NCBI GenBank assembly: GCA_008508345.1
Contig: QNGE01000143.1
Location: 8,885-72,884, forward strand
Reading direction: 5' to 3'
DNA: 64,000 bases
Origin: Paragonimus westermani
Lineage: Eukaryota > Platyhelminthes > Trematoda > Plagiorchiida > Troglotrematidae
The number at the start of each line of letters is the position of its first letter. Position 1 is the stretch's first letter. The position numbers and the translations under genes are program-made. Positions 59,513 to 64,000 of the stretch are shown one piece after another. A model generated the notes under the pieces. That model saw only the letters and a program-made list of their open reading frames with translations. It did no database searches and had not been told where the DNA came from.

Positions 59513-62199
59513 ACTTTTTCTGGCAAACATGTGTACAACCCCATCGACAGCGGGATTATAGTCACAATATTATTGTCGTGAAAGTTTGACTGAAGCTGCC
59601 AGTGCTGGTTAGTACCCTCGATCCGCTACCCTCAACTTTAATCGTTTCGTTCATTGTAAAAATTGCCACTATACTACTATTCTATAAAAAGCGTGCCTGT
59701 GAACACCAACGCTGATGAGTTTATGGCTGTCCTGTTTTAGTGTAAGGGTTAGTATGGTCTGCAGTTATCAGTCGAGCTTTGTGACGCAACAAATAGACTC
59801 TTTAACTGCTAAGGTAGAGTCTGCTACCAAATTGCAGTGGTCTTGATGTGGCTCTACAGTTTGTCGGTAGCAATCTAGTAGTTTTGCTTGTTCCATCGAT
59901 TATTTAGAATCACTTTTTGTTGGTAACCACCGTTTGAATCTTTCAAATCTCGTTCCAGTTTATTTCTGTACGCTACAACCGTCTCATTTGCTTACGTATC
60001 TTTTTAAACGGTAAGCGAGAGTGCTAACTTGCTTACGTCTTGAATGACTTATCTAGAAGAAGAGATTTAGTAAAGTACATCTTTGAAGACGCGTATGATG
60101 AAGTGATTGTTTTGCCTCGTTGCAGTTATTGTCGTCAGGCCGTCCCTCGTAATCCTTGTTAATACATCATTATTGGAAGTGCTAATTTTATGGAAAGTTC
60201 TCATGTATTTGATATTTTGAGTAATAGACGGTGTAGTATACCAAAACGCAACGAAACATATTCCAAATGCTATCTGCCCATGCTCTATAGTTGGAAGACG
60301 GCCTAACAGATGTCGGCAAATCGGGTTTTTGTTTGTTTGCTATCCTGGTTACCTACGAGGCAGTTTGGTCTACTGCAACATAGTGTTTTTGCGCATACAG
60401 CATAAACACTTCAGCTACATGAGCATTTCGTGGAATCCCTGTGTTCATCCTTACGTGTAAATTATGTGTGATGTTGCCGTTTAAAAGTATCCACTTGAAA
60501 GATTGCAATCAGTAAGTCTGCTGCACTGGCGAACATGTATTATCAGTGTTTCTTGCAACACAGTTATCAGCTTTCATGTACCCTCGTCATTCACCGCGGT
60601 ACTTGCAGTGAATATACCGCAGCCTACCTAACTATTTCTGACCGCACAATTACTGCTTGTCATAGATAACAAATATGATACGGTCAATGATCCCATTCTC
60701 TTTCGTTTCGCTGTTGCTTCGTCTTTGTCCTCATCCGGGAAACGTGGCCAATGGCTTCTAACGTAACCAGACAGGATTGTGCTAATGCAGTCCATATAGA
60801 TCTAATTGTGAACCCCAAGTTATAAGTTTCATCATTGAATAAAAATTTACCTCAGCTTCGAGTCTGTCTGTTGGTTTTCTCATAGACAAAGGGCGCCGTT
60901 TCCTCGATAGACAACGAATGACAGTTTTGTATTTTCCCGATAACCAGGAGCTGTGGACAATGTTCAACTGATAACGGATAAAGACTTTGACAATTTCTAT
61001 CGGGTTACCAGAACCTGAGTGTTTGTTATGATGTTCTATTGATGAAACACAAATCGTTAGGTATAGTGGAACCATGGACTACGGGTGGTCATTCGATTAT
61101 GACATCCGTGGTGCGAAATGTGGACATGAATGGCTGTTACTAAAATCAATTATTATTATATACGTTGTTACTACCAAATGTTTACCGCTTCCTTATTTGA
61201 CTTATTCACCACATTCATTCTGTTGCAATAAGCCTTGTAACTGTGTACACTATTGCATCAGATACGTGGCATGGTTGTTCGCTCACCGTACTGTAAAGCT
61301 ATAAACTATAATTATCGACGAAGCTAATGGCGCGGACGTCTCACAAAAAATTAACCGATTTCAGGCAAACCAGAATAAAGTTGATGATCCATCTAAGTGT
61401 ATCTACTGTGTACGCTCATTGATCATGATGAGTTCGGGCCCTGTACACTTATCTATCCATCATTACGTAACCTTGCCTATAAAATTATTACGTACCTGAT
61501 ATGCGCCAGTAGAAGCATTCAACTGAGAGCAACATACACCTGATGGCGTTACCAACTGCGAATTTAGGGTATCCTAAACGGCGAGGCACTTGAAGTGAAT
61601 TCAGGCAGGCCCTGACTTATTTTATTTTGTGCCCAGATGCCTAGTCGCTGATTACCACACTGTATTATTCTATTAAACCCAAATTCATCATTTATGGCTG
61701 TAAAATAAGTAAGGATAGAGTGGCTTACAAAATAACTCCGCGCCAGCGAACTTGTTAGCAAGTAATCGCGTAAAGTGTTGGGCTGTGCACTTCAGTAGTA
61801 TTCTTTGAGTTCTACCGCCCGTTAGTGCGGTTGCTCTTGGCAGGCACAAACTATTGTGCTGAACGATTGTGCATGCTGGTTAGTTGACGGACATCTTTAT
61901 GCTGGATTAGGTGAGATTGGATGATACATGTGAATACCAGGTGCATCCTTTCAATGAGTTGCTGACAGTCGTCGTATGTACGTGATTACACTTCTTAAGG
62001 AACGTCATTCTGAACTTTACAGTGCTGATTGCTTTACTCACGCTTTTGACAATACGTACACGACGGTACCACCGCAGAGGTTGCTGTCTATTCATAGCCG
62101 AGATGATTTGACCACTTCAGCTGACAGACGACTTGGAACGCCAACCTATTTCCTTTCTCTGAGCACTAATGCTACAGCTTCCGAAACAACCTGTAAAGT
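59513..62199. other. 3' flank of the zinc-finger gene, no further gene seen
   Basis: No splice-supported exon is visible. A 97-codon minus-strand frame at 60,782-61,075 has no recognised family. I found no convincing polyadenylation signal close to the stop codon. Confidence 0.4.
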
Positions 62200-62565
62200 C
62201 TAAACTTCGAAGTTAAATTTAATATTACTGTCTCTCGACAAACAGATTGAGAATAACACAACGTTATGAGCAAGTTGTAATACTCTGCGTTTCAACCACC
62301 TCGGGTGGTCTTCCTCAGGAGTGTTGTCAAGCATGCCAACTAGATCAATCACCGCGTGTTCAGTGTTCGTTGTCTTTTTTTGTCTAGCATCTAGCCATCG
62401 AGAAGTCTTCCGTGAGATTTTTTTCCAGTATCTATTACCAATTGTGCTGCAACGGCATCTACCACCTACCATGCCTGTAAACTTTTGCGCCTGTTGATGG
62501 TGTTGATTCAGAAAAAGTGAGAGTATCAGTCTGCATCTTGTGCTTGTCTGGTAGGCGTGCATCAC
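62200..62565 (-). mobile_element. possible Penelope- or retrozyme-type fragment with hammerhead-like core
   Basis: The minus strand has CTGAGGA (62,318-62,312), then a helix of seven pairs with a CGA loop (62,310-62,294), then GAAAC (62,293-62,289). CTGANGA, helix II and GAAA is the order of a hammerhead ribozyme core, which Penelope-like elements and some flatworm SINEs are known to carry. A GTA that could serve as the cleavage triplet follows five bases further on, but I cannot draw helix I. The surrounding 121-codon frame is open and includes TPEEDHPRWLKRR. The family is uncertain. Confidence 0.35.
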
Positions 62566-64000
62566 TGTTGTGGCCGGTGGGATTTCTGTCCGGTTGCTTA
62601 AATACCAGATGTGAAACGGGCGGAAGCACTACGCTAGTCTGTGTATTTTAGTAGCAGAGAATGCCCTATATATATATTCACGCCGTTTATTGCTGCACAG
62701 TCTATCGGGGACCAGATCTAATCAATAGACGAAGGGTGTTGAGTCCCACGTTGTTGTACACTACATATACACTTTATGCTTGTCCCAAACGACCTGTGCT
62801 CACCCCAATTTTATGGGTGTTCCTTATCAATATCTGAGGGACGTGACAGTAGTTGAAATTGGCCATCTGACCACCATTTGGTACCACTCAGCCTGTTCAT
62901 CTTAGGGCTCATATCTTTGGTGTACCGATACGATCAAGGCTACTTGTTGACGGTAGTGGACCGTTTAAATCGGTTGCCACTACTATCAGTAGTAGCTTAG
63001 ACAAGGACTACTACATATGTATGCATCATTAATTTTGGCGTTTCATACTAACTGAACGTCATAGAGGTCTTCATTTGTGTACATTGATTTATCTTCCGGT
63101 TTTCAGTTTAAACTGTAACAGGTGTTTGCGTCCAATGAATTTAGCATCCGGGCCAGGGCAACCTATTGAAAATGCGAATAGGATAGGAGGTCCATATTAA
63201 TTTGAACTTCCGATCTAAGGAGTGAAACATGAGAACCGGGGATTGAGCCATGTAAATTGAAACTCGTTGCAACAACACTATAATCAATCGCTTTGTTGCA
63301 TAATTACTAGAAATGTGGGCTGCAGAGGTTTTAATGGTTACTTTGAAGGTTAGATCTAGGAAATGGTTCACACTGTGCGACGATCGGTACACTTTGTTAC
63401 TAGTGGTACTGCCAAAAGTCACGGTTGTATATGGGTCAGGGATACTGTCAGGACGCTCAAACTTAGACACTTGGACATTTGACGTTTTTACCCAAAGTGT
63501 CTTCACTGCAAGACAGTAAGAGGTGTCAGTGAAAAATAACTACTGCTGATTTTTCGAAGTGTAAAATCTGATCTATCCCGGTCCAAAACTTAGAGTATCC
63601 AGAGATCGTTGATTTTTCAAACATCGGTGACTTCGTCGATGTGATCACCAGCACCTACTTCTGTCTTTTTAGATCATCAAGATGAACAAACGTCACATCA
63701 TGTCAGGATCTTGATAGATAACCCACTCTACTGTTTTTGTGATCATTGAGCGGTAGACATTTTTAGGAAGCACATGCTTACTGAGATGTGACGGTTTGAT
63801 CAAATTCAGAAGATAGAAGGCGGTCTATGGTTTGCTGATTTGGATTTTCCACTGTTCATGCATGTATATTCTAAAATTGTGCAGTAATTTCTTTGGCTTC
63901 GTACATCCGTTTTTCTGTGTAATCACTGACTACAGTTCCCCAGACAATGTGTACAGTGTTTATGCTGCTAAAGGCTGCTTTCCAAACTGTATTTCTGAAC
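62566..64000. other. no recognisable gene
   Basis: A 121-codon minus-strand frame (63,141-63,506) and a plus-strand shadow have no splice or family support. A short TA run lies at about 62,669-62,679. Confidence 0.4.

Overview
This window looks like nuclear DNA of a flatworm, most likely a digenean fluke. That is an inference. It rests on the dense mixture of RTE-like and CR1-like non-LTR retrotransposons, a Penelope-like element and Ty3/gypsy fragments, and on one small multi-exon gene that appears to start with a 38-nt intron. Nothing prokaryotic is visible: no operons, no Shine-Dalgarno-led ORFs, no CRISPR array. I cannot name the species.

Layout. 1-7.2 kb has no gene I recognise, but it holds a diverged tandem repeat of about 570 bp (about 4.99-6.11 kb) and a tRNA-derived SINE-like piece. 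7.2-35 kb is almost continuous transposon debris: two CR1-like copies on the minus strand, one on the plus strand, a nearly full-length RTE-like copy (16.5-19.6 kb, minus), a well-preserved 3' half of a Penelope-like element (19.8-20.8 kb, minus), an RTE endonuclease fragment (plus) and gypsy pol and gag fragments. A 3.23-kb block is present twice in tandem (22,275-25,503 and 25,505-28,733) with a single n at the joint. A 1,046-bp block is present twice (28,915-29,960 and 39,320-40,365), again with an n at one edge. These joints read as either very recent rearrangements or scaffolding errors. A 65-n gap lies at 37,282-37,346. 39.3-43.2 kb is another RTE-like copy.

Genes. The best gene is a plus-strand C2H2 zinc-finger gene at 44.8-59.5 kb. 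I reconstructed it from splice sites and reading phase. It has at least eleven exons, at least seven finger modules, and eight successive phase-0 introns, three of which cut through zinc fingers. It probably encodes a nuclear DNA-binding protein. A second set of coding exons begins with an ATG at 35,067 and could be the 5' end of the same gene, with the 39-43 kb retrotransposon lying in a large intron, or it could be a separate small gene. After 59.5 kb I see no gene, only a possible Penelope-type or retrozyme-type fragment with a hammerhead-like core near 62.3 kb.

All family assignments were made by eye from motifs. No database search was run.
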